Part shown: piece after piece, positions 1 through 8,977 of the stretch
How positions within the stretch are numbered: position 1 is the stretch's first letter
Layout: every line of letters starts with the position of its first letter
NCBI GenBank assembly: GCA_050516505.1
Contig: CP191518.1
Location: 4,496,878 to 4,560,877 of the forward strand
Source: Scandinavium ludwigii_A
GTDB lineage: Bacteria > Pseudomonadota > Gammaproteobacteria > Enterobacterales > Enterobacteriaceae
Direction: 5' to 3'
DNA length: 64,000 nt
Position numbers and translations under genes: made by a program
The notes under the pieces: model-generated
Databases searched by the model: none
Seen by the model: the letters and a program-made list of their open reading frames with translations, nothing else
What the model was told of the DNA's origin: nothing

Positions 1-642
1 CTGGCCCATGAAATTAAGAACCCGCTTGGCGGCCTGCGTGGCGCGGCTCAGCTTTTGAGTAAGGCGCTGCCTGATCCGTCATTGTTGGAATACACCAAAG
101 TCATCATTGAGCAGGCCGACCGCCTGCGCAATCTGGTGGACAGGCTACTTGGCCCACAGCAACCAGGAATGCATGTCACTGAAAGCATTCACAAAGTGGC
201 TGAGCGTGTAGTGAAACTGGTGTCGATGGAGCTTCCGGAAAACGTGCGTTTAACGCGCGATTACGATCCAAGTTTGCCAGAATTGCCGCACGATCCCGAC
301 CAGATAGAGCAAGTTTTACTGAATATCGTGCGTAATGCCTTACAGGCGCTGGGTCCGGAAGGCGGAGAGATTATTCTTCGGACCCGAACCGCATTCCAGT
401 TAACGCTCCACGGCGTGCGCTACCGTCTTACCGCCCGTATTGACGTCGAAGACAACGGACCGGGCATCCCCTCTCACCTGCAGGATACGCTGTTTTATCC
501 GATGGTCAGTGGGCGCGAAGGCGGCACCGGTCTGGGCTTATCCATCGCCCGCAGCCTGATCGATCAACACTCCGGTAAAATTGAGTTCAACAGTTGGCCG
601 GGCCATACAGAATTTTCGGTTTACCTGCCCATTCGGAAATAG
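1..642 (+). CDS. glnL: Nitrogen regulation sensor kinase NtrB (partial, 5' end outside window)
   Basis: C-terminal 213 residues of the histidine kinase NtrB, which phosphorylates or dephosphorylates NtrC in response to PII and so links glutamine status to transcription. Reading in frame from base 1, the H-box HEIKNPL appears at once; its histidine would be residue 139 of a 349-residue protein, as in E. coli. The ATPase boxes follow: an N-box with NIVRNALQAL, DNGPGIP, and the glycine-rich GGTGLGLSIAR. The PAS-like sensor half is missing only because the window starts inside the gene. The stop lies 11 bp before glnG, so the two are cotranscribed as in the glnALG operon. Confidence 0.97.
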   Translation: MAHEIKNPLGGLRGAAQLLSKALPDPSLLEYTKVIIEQADRLRNLVDRLLGPQQPGMHVTESIHKVAERVVKLVSMELPENVRLTRDYDPSLPELPHDPDQIEQVLLNIVRNALQALGPEGGEIILRTRTAFQLTLHGVRYRLTARIDVEDNGPGIPSHLQDTLFYPMVSGREGGTGLGLSIARSLIDQHSGKIEFNSWPGHTEFSVYLPIRK

Positions 643-653
643 AGGTGCATTTT

Positions 654-2063
654 ATGCAACGAGGGATAGTCTGGATCGTTGATGACGATAGTTCCATCCG
701 TTGGGTGCTTGAACGCGCGCTCACCGGGGCAGGATTAACCTGCACCACATTTGAAAGTGGGAGCGAAGTGCTCGACGCGCTGGCCAGCAAGACGCCGGAC
801 GTGCTGCTGTCTGATATTCGAATGCCGGGCATGGACGGGCTGGCGTTGCTCAAACAAATTAAACAGCGCCATCCGATGCTACCGGTCATCATAATGACGG
901 CCCATTCCGATCTGGATGCCGCCGTAAGTGCCTACCAGCAAGGCGCTTTCGACTATTTGCCGAAGCCATTTGATATCGACGAAGCGGTCGCACTGGTCGA
1001 ACGGGCGATCAGCCACTATCAGGAACAGCAGCAGCCGCGTAATGTGCAGGTCAACGGGCCGACAACGGACATTATTGGCGAAGCGCCTGCGATGCAGGAC
1101 GTGTTCCGCATCATCGGCCGTCTTTCCCGTTCGTCTATTAGCGTGCTGATCAACGGTGAATCCGGGACCGGTAAAGAGCTGGTTGCTCACGCCCTGCATC
1201 GCCATAGCCCGCGCGCGAAATCCCCTTTCATCGCGCTGAACATGGCGGCAATCCCTAAAGATTTGATTGAGTCTGAATTGTTTGGCCACGAAAAAGGCGC
1301 GTTTACCGGGGCGAATACCATTCGTCAGGGGCGCTTTGAACAGGCCGACGGCGGGACACTGTTTTTAGATGAAATCGGCGATATGCCGCTGGATGTGCAG
1401 ACGCGTCTGCTGCGCGTGCTGGCCGACGGTCAGTTTTATCGCGTGGGTGGCTATGCGCCGGTGAAAGTGGATGTTCGTATTATCGCGGCAACCCACCAGA
1501 ATCTGGAGCTGCGCGTGCAGGAAGGTAAGTTCCGTGAGGATTTATTCCATCGCCTGAACGTCATCCGGGTGCATCTGCCGCCGCTGCGTGAACGCCGGGA
1601 AGACATTCCGCGTCTGGCGCGTCATTTCTTGCAAGACGCGGCCCGCGAGTTGGGCGTTGAAGCCAAACAGCTTCATGCCGAAACCGAAGCCGCATTAACG
1701 CGCCTCGCGTGGCCGGGGAACGTACGCCAGCTGGAAAACACCTGCCGCTGGCTGACGGTGATGGCCGCCGGTCAGGAAGTGCTGATTCAGGATCTGCCAG
1801 CAGAGTTGTTTGAAAGCTCGGTGCCGGACAGCCCTTCTCATTCGCTGCCTGACAGTTGGGCAACGCTGCTGGCGCAGTGGGCTGACCGCGCGCTGCGTTC
1901 CGGTCATCAAAACTTGCTCTCTGAAGCGCAACCGGAAATGGAGCGTACGCTGTTGACCACCGCCCTGCGTCATACTCAGGGGCACAAACAGGAAGCCGCG
2001 CGCTTGCTCGGCTGGGGTCGAAATACCCTGACCCGTAAGCTGAAAGAGTTAGGCATGGAATAG
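654..2063 (+). CDS. glnG: Nitrogen regulator NtrC (NRI), sigma-54 enhancer-binding protein
   Basis: Response regulator that activates sigma-54 promoters under nitrogen limitation; partner of the NtrB encoded just upstream. It has 469 residues, the family length. The receiver domain (about 1-120) carries the acidic pocket DDD near residue 10 and the phospho-acceptor aspartate at residue 54 in LLSDIRMPG. The central AAA+ domain has Walker A GESGTGKE and the sigma-54 contact loop GAFTGA. The C-terminal Fis-type helix-turn-helix ends in NTLTRKLKELG. The ATG at 654 was chosen because it yields the canonical MQRGIVWIVDDD start; reading further upstream runs into glnL. Confidence 0.98.
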   Translation: MQRGIVWIVDDDSSIRWVLERALTGAGLTCTTFESGSEVLDALASKTPDVLLSDIRMPGMDGLALLKQIKQRHPMLPVIIMTAHSDLDAAVSAYQQGAFDYLPKPFDIDEAVALVERAISHYQEQQQPRNVQVNGPTTDIIGEAPAMQDVFRIIGRLSRSSISVLINGESGTGKELVAHALHRHSPRAKSPFIALNMAAIPKDLIESELFGHEKGAFTGANTIRQGRFEQADGGTLFLDEIGDMPLDVQTRLLRVLADGQFYRVGGYAPVKVDVRIIAATHQNLELRVQEGKFREDLFHRLNVIRVHLPPLRERREDIPRLARHFLQDAARELGVEAKQLHAETEAALTRLAWPGNVRQLENTCRWLTVMAAGQEVLIQDLPAELFESSVPDSPSHSLPDSWATLLAQWADRALRSGHQNLLSEAQPEMERTLLTTALRHTQGHKQEAARLLGWGRNTLTRKLKELGME

Positions 2064-2086
2064 CCCGTTTGAGAGGGTCGAAAGTG

Positions 2087-2112
2087 AAACGGGCCGAATG
2101 GCCCGTTTTTTA
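2087..2112. terminator. Terminator between convergent glnG and hemN
   Basis: A 9-bp perfect stem (AAACGGGCC / GGCCCGTTT) with a GAAT loop, followed by T's on the plus strand and by A's on the other side, so it can serve both converging genes. It overlaps the hemN stop codon. Confidence 0.85.
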
Positions 2113-3483
2113 TATCACGCGTGAGAACTGCTGCATCCGCGCTTTCTGGCGCAGATAGGTATCGAAACACATGCAGATGTTGCGGATCAGCAACCGCCCT
2201 TTCGCCGTCACCTGAATACCTTGCGCATTCACGTCCACCAGCCCATCTTTCGCCAACGGCGCCAACAACGTTAAATCTTCAGCAAAGTATTGCTGGAAAT
2301 CCAGCGCCCACTGCGTCTCAACGTCGGCAAAATCAAGGCGGAAATTACAAATCAGCGCCTTGATCACATCGCGGCGAATACAGTCATCCTGAGTGAGCGC
2401 AATGCCGCGCCACAGTGCGTTCCCGCTTTCATCCACCTGCTGATAATAACGCTTCAGCTCTTTCTGGTTCTGCGCGTAACTGTCGCCAATCATGCTGATG
2501 GCTGAAACGCCGAGGCCTAACAAATCGCTGTCACCTTGCGTGGTGTAGCCCTGGAAATTGCGGTGCAACACGCCTTCACGCTGAGCAATCGCCAGTTCAT
2601 CACCCGGGCGCGCAAAATGGTCCATGCCGATAAACTGATAACCCGTTTCGGTCAGAGACGTGATGGTTTCCTGCAGGATATCGAGCTTTTGCTGAGCCGA
2701 CGGTAAATCTTCGTCTTTGATTTTACGCTGGGCCGCGAACAGCGTCGGCATGTGCGCGTAGTTAAACACGCTCAGACGGTCCGGGTTCAGCTCTGCAACC
2801 CGCTTGAGGGTAAAGGCAAAGCTCTCCGGCGTTTGCTTCGGCAGGCCGTAAATCAGGTCGATATTGGTCGATGTGAAGCCAATCTCGCGGGCGCGGTTCA
2901 GCAGCGCAAAGATAAACTCTTCGTCCTGCTCGCGGTTTACCAGGCGCTGGACCTCTTTGTTGAAGTCCTGCACGCCCATGCTCAGGCGGTTAAAACCTTC
3001 CCCGCGCAGATGATCCAGCACATCCAGTTCGATTTCGCGCGGGTCAACTTCGATAGAAATCTCGACGTCCGCAAGAAACTCAAAATGCCCGCGCAGGAGC
3101 TGCATCAGGCGGCTGATTTGCGCTTTGTTCAGATAGGTTGGCGTTCCGCCACCCCAGTGCAACTGGCTTACCTTGCGGCCGGCAAACAGCGGCGCACGGT
3201 GGACAATTTCCTGTTCCAGCGCATCGAGGTACTGATCGGCCTTATGCTGTTGGCGGGTCACAATCTTATTGCAGCCGCAGAAGTAGCAGAGCTTATGGCA
3301 GAACGGGATGTGAACGTACAGCGACAGCGGGCGTTCAGGATAACGGGCAACCGCATGCTGAAAGTCGGTTTCGCCGAACGCGTCGGAAAACTCCAGCGCG
3401 GTGGGGTATGAGGTATAACGTGGCCCGGAATAGTTGTACTTCTGGATTAGGGCCAAATCCCAGTCGATTAACTGCTCAGACAT
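2110..3483 (-). CDS. hemN: Oxygen-independent coproporphyrinogen III oxidase
   Basis: Radical-SAM enzyme that decarboxylates coproporphyrinogen III to protoporphyrinogen IX when oxygen is absent. It has 457 residues, exactly the E. coli length. The 4Fe-4S motif is visible as Cys62, Cys66 and Cys69 in PFCHKLCYFCGC, and a GGGTPTY motif follows. The start MSEQLIDWD was preferred over an upstream in-frame start that would add 28 non-homologous residues. An AAGGAG Shine-Dalgarno lies 5-6 nt before the ATG, inside the last codons of the small ORF upstream, suggesting translational coupling. Convergent with glnG. Confidence 0.98.
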   Translation of the reverse strand: MSEQLIDWDLALIQKYNYSGPRYTSYPTALEFSDAFGETDFQHAVARYPERPLSLYVHIPFCHKLCYFCGCNKIVTRQQHKADQYLDALEQEIVHRAPLFAGRKVSQLHWGGGTPTYLNKAQISRLMQLLRGHFEFLADVEISIEVDPREIELDVLDHLRGEGFNRLSMGVQDFNKEVQRLVNREQDEEFIFALLNRAREIGFTSTNIDLIYGLPKQTPESFAFTLKRVAELNPDRLSVFNYAHMPTLFAAQRKIKDEDLPSAQQKLDILQETITSLTETGYQFIGMDHFARPGDELAIAQREGVLHRNFQGYTTQGDSDLLGLGVSAISMIGDSYAQNQKELKRYYQQVDESGNALWRGIALTQDDCIRRDVIKALICNFRLDFADVETQWALDFQQYFAEDLTLLAPLAKDGLVDVNAQGIQVTAKGRLLIRNICMCFDTYLRQKARMQQFSRVI

Positions 3484-3485
3484 GC

Positions 3486-3668
3486 TTACTCCTTCCGGTG
3501 GTCTCGCGAACGACGACGGCGTGCCGGCTGGCCCATCATTCGGGCACTCTGCCGGTTGCGCAGCCAATGCTGACGCCGCGACAACCGTCGTAGTTTAACG
3601 AATAACCACCCCAGATAACACATAACCAGAAGGGTTATAAGCAGGACCGGCAGCCCGAAGGGGTGCAA
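3486..3668 (-). CDS. Small putative membrane protein between yihI and hemN
   Basis: A 60-codon ORF filling the gap between yihI (3 bp) and hemN (2 bp) on the same strand. The predicted product has one hydrophobic segment (about residues 5-24, rich in L, V and I) followed by a very basic tail full of R and K, i.e. a single-span protein with its tail inside by the positive-inside rule. The first possible start is a TTG with a weak GGCGG upstream; an internal ATG at codon 16 would remove most of the hydrophobic segment. The hemN Shine-Dalgarno sits in its final codons. It may be a short relative or remnant of a DUF2489-type protein, which I recall next to yihI in other gamma-proteobacteria. Function unknown. 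Confidence 0.55.
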   Translation of the reverse strand: MHPFGLPVLLITLLVMCYLGWLFVKLRRLSRRQHWLRNRQSARMMGQPARRRRSRDHRKE

Positions 3669-3671
3669 ACG

Positions 3672-4187
3672 TTAGTTTCCGCCTTTCAGCAGACGCATCA
3701 TGTCTTCTTTGCCTTCGTCTTCTTCTTCGTCTTCATCGTCGTCGTAAGAAAGACCCAGTTCCTGCATCAGTGCATCGATGCGGTCGAGTTTTGCGTCAAC
3801 CCAGGTTTGTTCTTCGGCGCTCAGGGCTTCGCCCTTCTCGAGACGTTCCAGCAGCGCGTCCAGGCGCTCGTCATTTTCCAGTAAATCCAGCTCGGCCTGC
3901 GGTGAAAGCATAGGTTTCTCGCTCTTCGGTTTTTGCTGCCGGGTTACCGGACGCTCGACAGCGCCCAGCTGAATCGGAGTTTTACTGCCAATACGTGGAT
4001 CTTTCTGTTGGCTCTGTTTCTTGCCACCAGTGCCAGCCTCACCGCCACTCGCGCGGCTACCTGCTGTGTGACCACGGTGCTTTTTGGTGCGTTTACGGTC
4101 ACGCGCTTCCTGATCAAGCTCTTCACGCGTCTTGCGACGGGCTTTACCAGGTGCTGTGCTACGCGGTGCGGATGTTGGTTTTTTCAT
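3672..4187 (-). CDS. yihI: Der GTPase-activating protein YihI
   Basis: A 171-residue protein (E. coli about 169). In E. coli YihI stimulates the GTPase of Der and so affects late 50S assembly. The sequence shows the family's polarity: a Lys/Arg-rich, low-complexity N-terminal half (residues 1-85) and an acidic C-terminal half ending in a run of Asp and Glu (YDDDEDEEEDEG). No enzymatic motif is seen, as expected. It is the first gene of a probable yihI - small ORF - hemN unit. Its upstream neighbour is the terminator of CsrC, so it must have its own promoter in the 70 bp between. Confidence 0.93.
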   Translation of the reverse strand: MKKPTSAPRSTAPGKARRKTREELDQEARDRKRTKKHRGHTAGSRASGGEAGTGGKKQSQQKDPRIGSKTPIQLGAVERPVTRQQKPKSEKPMLSPQAELDLLENDERLDALLERLEKGEALSAEEQTWVDAKLDRIDALMQELGLSYDDDEDEEEDEGKEDMMRLLKGGN

Positions 4188-4258
4188 GATGATGGGTTTC
4201 TTTACGTTGTTTACTACAGTATAGAATTGAGCCGGAATCTAGCAGAAAGCAGACAAAG

Positions 4259-4502
4259 AAAAAAGGCGACAGAGTAATCTGTCGCCTTTTTTCCTGACTC
4301 ATAACCCATTACGGGTCTGACAATCCCTGTTTGCCACCAACTCACCCTGTTTTTCCCTTGGCGCAGAACACTCCATGTCGTCTTCCTGATCCTTTTTCGA
4401 CGTCTCCAGACGTTTGCCTCCTGGCAATTCCTTCGTCTTCCCCTCCTGGCGCTCCTGACCCTCGTCCTGAGTTCTTATCCTTATTCGGCATCCTCGCCTG
4501 AT
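4259..4502 (-). ncRNA. csrC: CsrC regulatory RNA (CsrA antagonist)
   Basis: CsrC sequesters the translational repressor CsrA through repeated GGA motifs. On the minus strand this stretch contains at least a dozen GGA motifs, many as AGGA or CAGGA in hairpin-like contexts, and ends in a strong terminator: an 8-9 bp stem built on AGGCGACAG / CTGTCGCCT followed by six U's (4264-4259). The 3' third is nearly identical to E. coli csrC and the position between yihI and engB is the same. Length about 244 nt against 245 in E. coli. The 5' end was placed by similarity to the E. coli start and may be off by a few bases. Confidence 0.92.
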
Positions 4503-4773
4503 GGGAAGTACTTTACCGTTTTATCCTTAACACTCAAGGCGCTATTGGGCATAAAAATGTCATTTCGGAATAGTACTAAAAACTAACCATTTGATTTAAT
4601 TAGAATCTATAAAAATAGCGCCTGCAACTTCTCTGAAAGTTCGCATAGTAATGATGGCAAATATCCTACAAAGAGCAGGGGTAATACTCACAGCGTGCTC
4701 TTCGACAAACACCGCCTTTTGCCATTGTTCAGGTATACTCCCCGCCATAGCCCGATTTTATGGAGACGATCCT

Positions 4774-5415
4774 TTGACTACCCTGAACTATCAACAGACG
4801 CATTTTATTCTCAGTGCGCCTGATATTCGCCACTTGCCGTCCGACACCGGGATTGAAGTGGCATTTGCCGGTCGCTCCAATGCAGGTAAATCGAGCGCCC
4901 TGAATACCCTGACTAACCAGAAAGGCCTGGCGCGCACCTCAAAAACGCCAGGTCGTACGCAGCTCATCAACCTGTTTGAAGTCACTGAAGGCAAACGCGT
5001 TGTCGATTTACCGGGTTACGGTTACGCCGAAGTACCGGAAGAGATGAAGCTTAAATGGCAGCGTGCTCTGGGTGAGTACCTGGAAAAACGCCTTTGCCTG
5101 AAAGGGTTAGTCGTGCTGATGGATATTCGCCATCCGCTGAAAGACCTTGATAAGCAGATGATCGAATGGGCTGTCGACAGCAATATTGAAATCTTAGTTC
5201 TGCTGACCAAAGCCGACAAACTGGCCAGCGGCGCGCGTAAAGCGCAGCTGAATACGGTGCGTGAGGCCGTTCAGGCCTTTAATGGCGATATTCAGGTAGA
5301 AGCGTTTTCTTCATTGAAGAAAATTGGCGTCGATTTATTGCGTAAGAAACTCGATACCTGGTACAGCGAAATTGCGCCGCAGGAAGAGCAAGAAGAAGAG
5401 ACCGGCGGGGAATAA
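4774..5415 (+). CDS. engB: Ribosome biogenesis GTPase EngB (YihA/YsxC)
   Basis: Essential GTPase needed for 50S subunit assembly and normal division. The reading frame gives 213 residues with all G motifs: G1 GRSNAGKS (33-40), G2-region TPGRT, G3 DLPGYG and G4 TKAD. The C-terminus is acidic (EEQEEETGGE). The start is a TTG with GGAG eight bases upstream; this gives the family N-terminus (M)TTLNYQQTHF, whereas in-frame sequence further upstream has no homology. Convergent with spf and polA, divergent from csrC. Confidence 0.96.
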   Translation: MTTLNYQQTHFILSAPDIRHLPSDTGIEVAFAGRSNAGKSSALNTLTNQKGLARTSKTPGRTQLINLFEVTEGKRVVDLPGYGYAEVPEEMKLKWQRALGEYLEKRLCLKGLVVLMDIRHPLKDLDKQMIEWAVDSNIEILVLLTKADKLASGARKAQLNTVREAVQAFNGDIQVEAFSSLKKIGVDLLRKKLDTWYSEIAPQEEQEEETGGE

Positions 5416-5451
5416 TCCTGATTGACGTCTGACTGGCGAATAACCCTGATA

Positions 5452-5476
5452 AGCGCGGAACTCTCCGCGCTTTTTA
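5452..5476 (+). terminator. engB terminator
   Basis: An 8-bp perfect stem AGCGCGGA / TCCGCGCT with a 4-nt loop followed by TTTTATTTT, 36 bp after the engB stop. Confidence 0.85.
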
Positions 5477-5490
5477 TTTTCTTTCGCGCA

Positions 5491-5599
5491 ATAAAAAACG
5501 CCCCAGTCATTACTGACTGGGGCGGCTAAATATTCAGCCAAATCCGATTACGTGAAGTAAAAGGTCTGAAAGATAGAACATCTTACCTCTGTACCCTAC
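5491..5599 (-). ncRNA. spf: Spot 42 small RNA
   Basis: Hfq-dependent sRNA of catabolite repression. The minus strand from 5599 begins GTAGGGTACAGAGG and continues almost base for base like E. coli Spot 42, ending in a GC-rich hairpin (CGCCCCAGTCA / TGACTGGGGCG) and a U run. It lies between engB and polA, as in E. coli. 109 nt as drawn. Confidence 0.97.
5534..5581 (-). CDS. spfP: SpfP, micro-protein encoded within Spot 42
   Basis: A 15-codon ORF inside the sRNA, starting at nucleotide 19 of the transcript and translating to MFYLSDLLLHVIGFG. Spot 42 of E. coli encodes a 15-residue protein, SpfP, at the same place. An AGAGGTAAG sequence just before the ATG can act as ribosome binding site. The coding call rests on this positional and length match. 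Confidence 0.7.
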   Translation of the reverse strand: MFYLSDLLLHVIGFG

Positions 5600-5788
5600 G
5601 CGAATAACTCTACTCTTTTTTCATGAGCCCAGAAAGCACTTTTTGTAGTTTTTTTTCACTTCTTACATAGCGAATTCCGATGATCATCACAAAACGCTAT
5701 AAGTTATGTTGCTTACTTACAAAAAGTACCGACGAAATCACCGGGTAAAAACGCGTATTTTGGCGAATATTCAGCCTGAGTCAGACGC

Positions 5789-8581
5789 TTAGTGCGCCTG
5801 ATCCCAGTTAACACCGCTGCCCACTTCCACCAGCAATGGAACATCGAGCGTCGTGCTATTTTCCATCAGTTCATGGACTTTCTTCGTGACCGCTTCGAGA
5901 TCGTCTTTATGCACTTCGAACACCAGTTCATCGTGCACCTGCATGATCATTCGTACGCGCGGCTGTTCTTTCAACAACCAGGCGTCGACCGCAATCATGG
6001 CTCGTTTGATGATATCTGCTGCCGTGCCCTGCATTGGGGCGTTAATCGCCGCACGCTCAGCACCTGCACGACGTGCCGCATTGCTGGATTTGATGTCCGG
6101 CAGATACAGACGGCGACCTTCCAGCGTTTCAACGTAACCCTGCTCTTTGGCCTGCTCGCGCGTGCGCTCCATATATTCACGCACGCCCGGGTAACGCTCA
6201 AAGTAGAGATCCATGTATTTCTGAGACTCTTTACGCGGAATATTCAGCTGACGGGATAGCCCGAACGCGCTCATGCCATAAATCAGGCCGAAGTTGATCG
6301 CCTTCGCGCTGCGACGCTGTTCATTACTGACGCTATCTAACGGCAGACCAAAAACCTCCGCCGCAGTAGCTCGGTGAATGTCTTTGCCTTCGGCGAAAGC
6401 TGTTAGCAGGCCTTTATCGCGGGAAAGGTGCGCCATGATACGCAGTTCAATTTGCGAGTAGTCCGCAGAAACAATCAGATAGTCTTCTGGTGCGACAAAC
6501 GCCTGACGAATACGGCGCCCTTCTTCGTTACGCACCGGAATGTTTTGCAGGTTCGGCTCGGTCGAAGACAAACGTCCCGTCGCCGCAACCGCCTGATGGT
6601 AGGAAGTGTGCACGCGGCCCGTTTTCGCATTGATCATCAGCGGCAGCTTGTCGGTGTAGGTCGATTTCAGCTTAGCCAACCCGCGATATTCAAGGATAAC
6701 TTTCGGCAGCGGATAATCCAGCGCCAGCTCTTCCAGCACTTCTTCCGAGGTAGACGGTGCGCCGCCAGGGGTTTTCTTCAGTGGCTTAATACCCTGTTTT
6801 TCAAACAGGATGGTTTGCAGCTGTTTTGGGGAGGAAAGATTAAACGCCTCACCCGCTATCTCATGGGCTTTTTGCTCAAGTTCAACCAGACGCGTCGAAA
6901 GCTCCGCCGAATGGTTGTGCAGCACGTCCGGGTCGATATTGACCCCATTCCGCTCTACGCGTGAAAGAACAGGCACTAACGGCATTTCGATATGCTGGAA
7001 AACATTCAGCGGGCCTTCCTGCTTTTGCAGTTTTGGCCACATTTTCAGATGCAACTGCAGCGTGACGTCGGCGTCTTCGGCCGCATAACGACCCGCTTCT
7101 TCGAGGGCAATCTGATTAAAGGTGAGTTGATTTTTTCCCTTACCGGCGATTTCTTCGAATGTGATGGTTTTATGTTTTAACCAGCGGTCAGAAAGGCTGT
7201 CCATGTCATGACGCCCGGCCACGCTGTCGAGGGTGTAGGATTCCAGCATGGTATCGAACGCAATACCGCGCAGCTCAACGCCGTAGTTCGCCAGGATGCC
7301 ACGATCGTATTTCAGGTTCTGGCCGACTTTCAGAGAGTTATCGTCTTCCAGCAACGGTTTCAACAACGCCAGCACGCGCTCAAGTGAGAGCTGCTCCGGC
7401 GCGTCGATATAATCATGCGCGACCGGAACGTAGGCGGCTTCGCCCGGCTCTGCGGCAAACGACAGACCGACCATATTGGCCGAAATGTTGTCGAGGCTGT
7501 CGGTTTCAGTATCAAACGCAAAGACCGGCGCTTTCTTCAGTTTCTCGATCCACTGAGTGAGCGTTGCTTCATCGAGAATAGTGACGTAGTTTTCCGAAGA
7601 GAGCGCAATCGCAGGCTCTTCAGGCTCTGCTTCCACTGCAGCGGCGGCAGCAACCAACGGTTTCGCTGACGGTTTTCCGCCTTTGGCCTGCATCCATTTC
7701 CCGGCTTCAACGTCCGTAATCCAACGCTTGAACTCATACTGCTTAAACATGCTGAGCAGTTCACCGGCCGCAGGCTCCTGAACCTCAAGCTGATCACAGG
7801 TTAATTCCAGCTCAACGTCGGTTTTGATGGTCGCAAGCTTGTAGGAGAGATAGGCCATCTCTTTGTTCTGCTCAAGCTTTGCAGCCATGGTTTTCGCGCC
7901 ACGGAAGGTAAGCCCGGCGATTTTCTCCGGCTCGGCGTACAGCGTATCCAGCCCGCCCAGTCCTTGCAGCAGCGCCTGTGCCGTTTTCTCGCCCACGCCT
8001 GGAACGCCAGGAATGTTATCTGAGGAATCTCCCATCAGGGCGAGGAAATCAATAATCAGTTCCGGCGGCACGCCGTATTTGGTGACCACTTCTTCCGGAC
8101 CAAGCACGGTATTGGTCATCGTGTTGATGAGTGTGATTTCAGGCGTGACCAGCTGGGCCATGTCTTTATCACCGGTACTGATCAGCACTGGACGGCCCGC
8201 TTTTTCGGCTTCACGCGCCAGGGTGCCAATGACGTCATCAGCCTCAACGCCTGAGACCGCCAATAATGGCAGGCCCATCGCCTTGACCATCGCGTGCAGC
8301 GGTTCAATCTGCGCACGAAGATCGTCAGGCATTGGTGGGCGATGAGATTTGTAATGTTCGAACAGTTCGTCACGGAAAGTTTTGCCCTTGGCATCAAAGA
8401 CAACCGCCGCATGCGTTGGTTGATACTGCATGATCAGGCTGCGCAGCATATTCAGTACGCCGTACATGGCGCCTGTCGGTTCACCTGCGCTGTTCGTCAG
8501 CGGAGGAAACGCGTGGTATGCGCGATAGAGATAGGAGGAGCCATCAACCAGGATGAGAGGGTTTTCTTGGATCTGAACCAT
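5789..8581 (-). CDS. polA: DNA polymerase I
   Basis: Repair and Okazaki-fragment processing polymerase, 930 residues (E. coli 928). Domains in order: 5'-3' exonuclease (about 1-320, with DGSSYLYRA and GDKDMAQLV), 3'-5' proofreading exonuclease (about 325-520, FAFDTETDSLD), and the family A polymerase domain with motif A DYSQIELR, the O-helix region RRSAKAINFGLIYG and motif C QVHDELVFEV. All catalytic acids are present. Its upstream region shared with yihG carries a perfect DnaA box. Confidence 0.99.
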   Translation of the reverse strand: MVQIQENPLILVDGSSYLYRAYHAFPPLTNSAGEPTGAMYGVLNMLRSLIMQYQPTHAAVVFDAKGKTFRDELFEHYKSHRPPMPDDLRAQIEPLHAMVKAMGLPLLAVSGVEADDVIGTLAREAEKAGRPVLISTGDKDMAQLVTPEITLINTMTNTVLGPEEVVTKYGVPPELIIDFLALMGDSSDNIPGVPGVGEKTAQALLQGLGGLDTLYAEPEKIAGLTFRGAKTMAAKLEQNKEMAYLSYKLATIKTDVELELTCDQLEVQEPAAGELLSMFKQYEFKRWITDVEAGKWMQAKGGKPSAKPLVAAAAAVEAEPEEPAIALSSENYVTILDEATLTQWIEKLKKAPVFAFDTETDSLDNISANMVGLSFAAEPGEAAYVPVAHDYIDAPEQLSLERVLALLKPLLEDDNSLKVGQNLKYDRGILANYGVELRGIAFDTMLESYTLDSVAGRHDMDSLSDRWLKHKTITFEEIAGKGKNQLTFNQIALEEAGRYAAEDADVTLQLHLKMWPKLQKQEGPLNVFQHIEMPLVPVLSRVERNGVNIDPDVLHNHSAELSTRLVELEQKAHEIAGEAFNLSSPKQLQTILFEKQGIKPLKKTPGGAPSTSEEVLEELALDYPLPKVILEYRGLAKLKSTYTDKLPLMINAKTGRVHTSYHQAVAATGRLSSTEPNLQNIPVRNEEGRRIRQAFVAPEDYLIVSADYSQIELRIMAHLSRDKGLLTAFAEGKDIHRATAAEVFGLPLDSVSNEQRRSAKAINFGLIYGMSAFGLSRQLNIPRKESQKYMDLYFERYPGVREYMERTREQAKEQGYVETLEGRRLYLPDIKSSNAARRAGAERAAINAPMQGTAADIIKRAMIAVDAWLLKEQPRVRMIMQVHDELVFEVHKDDLEAVTKKVHELMENSTTLDVPLLVEVGSGVNWDQAH

Positions 8582-8977
8582 AATTTCCGTGCCTGTTTAT
8601 CTGATTAAGGGTAAAGGATGCCACAGACAGAGCTAAAACATGAGTTTTTCGCCGTTATTGAGCTAAAAGTTTTGTAGATCCTCGGGATCGCTCGCAACCT
8701 TGTTCTGTGGATAAGTTTGTGTATAGATTTATTCCATCGCATAAATCCTGGCAAGAGGCGATTCCATGTAACGATATTTTATATACTTTTCATTAAGTTA
8801 CATTGGATCCATGTCATTTAACCTACTGTTGGTGGCATTTTGCTCTATGTGGATATAACTCTTCGATATTTTTCTACTCAGCCAGGACCCGTCTTCAGCT
8901 GTGATTTCTGGTAAAATCAGCCTTTTGTGCCTATCTAAGCCGTACTTTATACAATTAACTATCTGAATAAATTGATT
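8582..8977. other. Divergent polA / yihG intergenic region
   Basis: About 395 bp without a gene, AT-rich in the middle, holding the promoters of polA (leftward) and yihG (rightward). A perfect DnaA box is at 8706-8714, and two 8-of-9 matches lie at 8718-8726 and 8848-8856. No terminator or small ORF was seen. Confidence 0.7.
8706..8714 (+). promoter_or_regulatory. DnaA box upstream of polA
   Basis: TGTGGATAA, the exact complement of the consensus TTATCCACA, about 125 bp upstream of the polA start. DnaA is reported to stimulate polA expression in E. coli through boxes in this region, so a regulatory role is plausible. Confidence 0.6.
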
